5,901 nucleotides of DNA from Acetobacteraceae bacterium (GTDB lineage: Bacteria > Pseudomonadota > Alphaproteobacteria > Acetobacterales > Acetobacteraceae): NCBI GenBank assembly GCA_019689515.1, contig JADGHI010000262.1:1-5901 (forward strand), in the 5' to 3' direction. Made by a program: the position numbers and the translations under genes. Positions 5,893 to 5,901 of the stretch are shown in pieces (the first letter of the stretch is position 1; every line of letters starts with the position of its first letter). A model generated the notes under the pieces. That model was given only the letters and a program-made list of their open reading frames with translations, was not told the DNA's origin and searched no databases.

Positions 5893-5901
5893 CCGGTTAC
5901 C

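Overview
This window is very GC-rich, with G or C at nearly every third codon position. It reads as a chromosomal segment of an alphaproteobacterium; the gene families and style resemble Acetobacteraceae or other Rhodospirillales such as Roseomonas-like bacteria. That placement is inferred from composition and gene content only, since there is no rRNA or other phylogenetic marker here.

Layout: three genes run leftward and two run rightward from a 153-bp divergent intergenic region (2255-2407). The leftward genes, in order of transcription, are a classical short-chain dehydrogenase/reductase (2254-1454), a 3-hydroxyisobutyrate dehydrogenase-family enzyme (1353-469, mmsB-like), and a YaiI/YqxD (UPF0178) protein. 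The YaiI start codon directly abuts the dehydrogenase stop codon, and the gene runs off the left edge (468-1). The rightward genes are a TauD/TfdA-type Fe(II)/2-oxoglutarate dioxygenase (2408-3460) and, after a 206-bp gap, a fused ADP-forming acyl-CoA synthetase of the acetate--CoA ligase family (3667-5817). The last 84 bases hold a GC hairpin whose T-tract lies on the minus strand, and a dense run of G tracts.

How the genes may work together (inference): four of the five products are metabolic enzymes. They could oxidise a side chain (dioxygenase), oxidise an alcohol or hydroxy acid (SDR and HIBADH-type dehydrogenase) and activate a carboxylate as a CoA thioester (NDP-forming ligase). This looks like a small accessory catabolic cluster for an organic acid, amino acid or sulfonate/ether-like substrate. 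The substrate cannot be read from the sequence. YaiI is probably a passenger through translational coupling.

No CRISPR array, tRNA, rRNA, insertion sequence, phage gene or recognisable defence system was seen, and nothing clearly amounts to a new biological system. The items most worth a second look are the organisation of the divergent promoter region, a 41-codon minus-strand ORF overlapping the 3' end of the dioxygenase gene, unusual active-site spacing in the SDR, and the G-rich tail after the CoA ligase.
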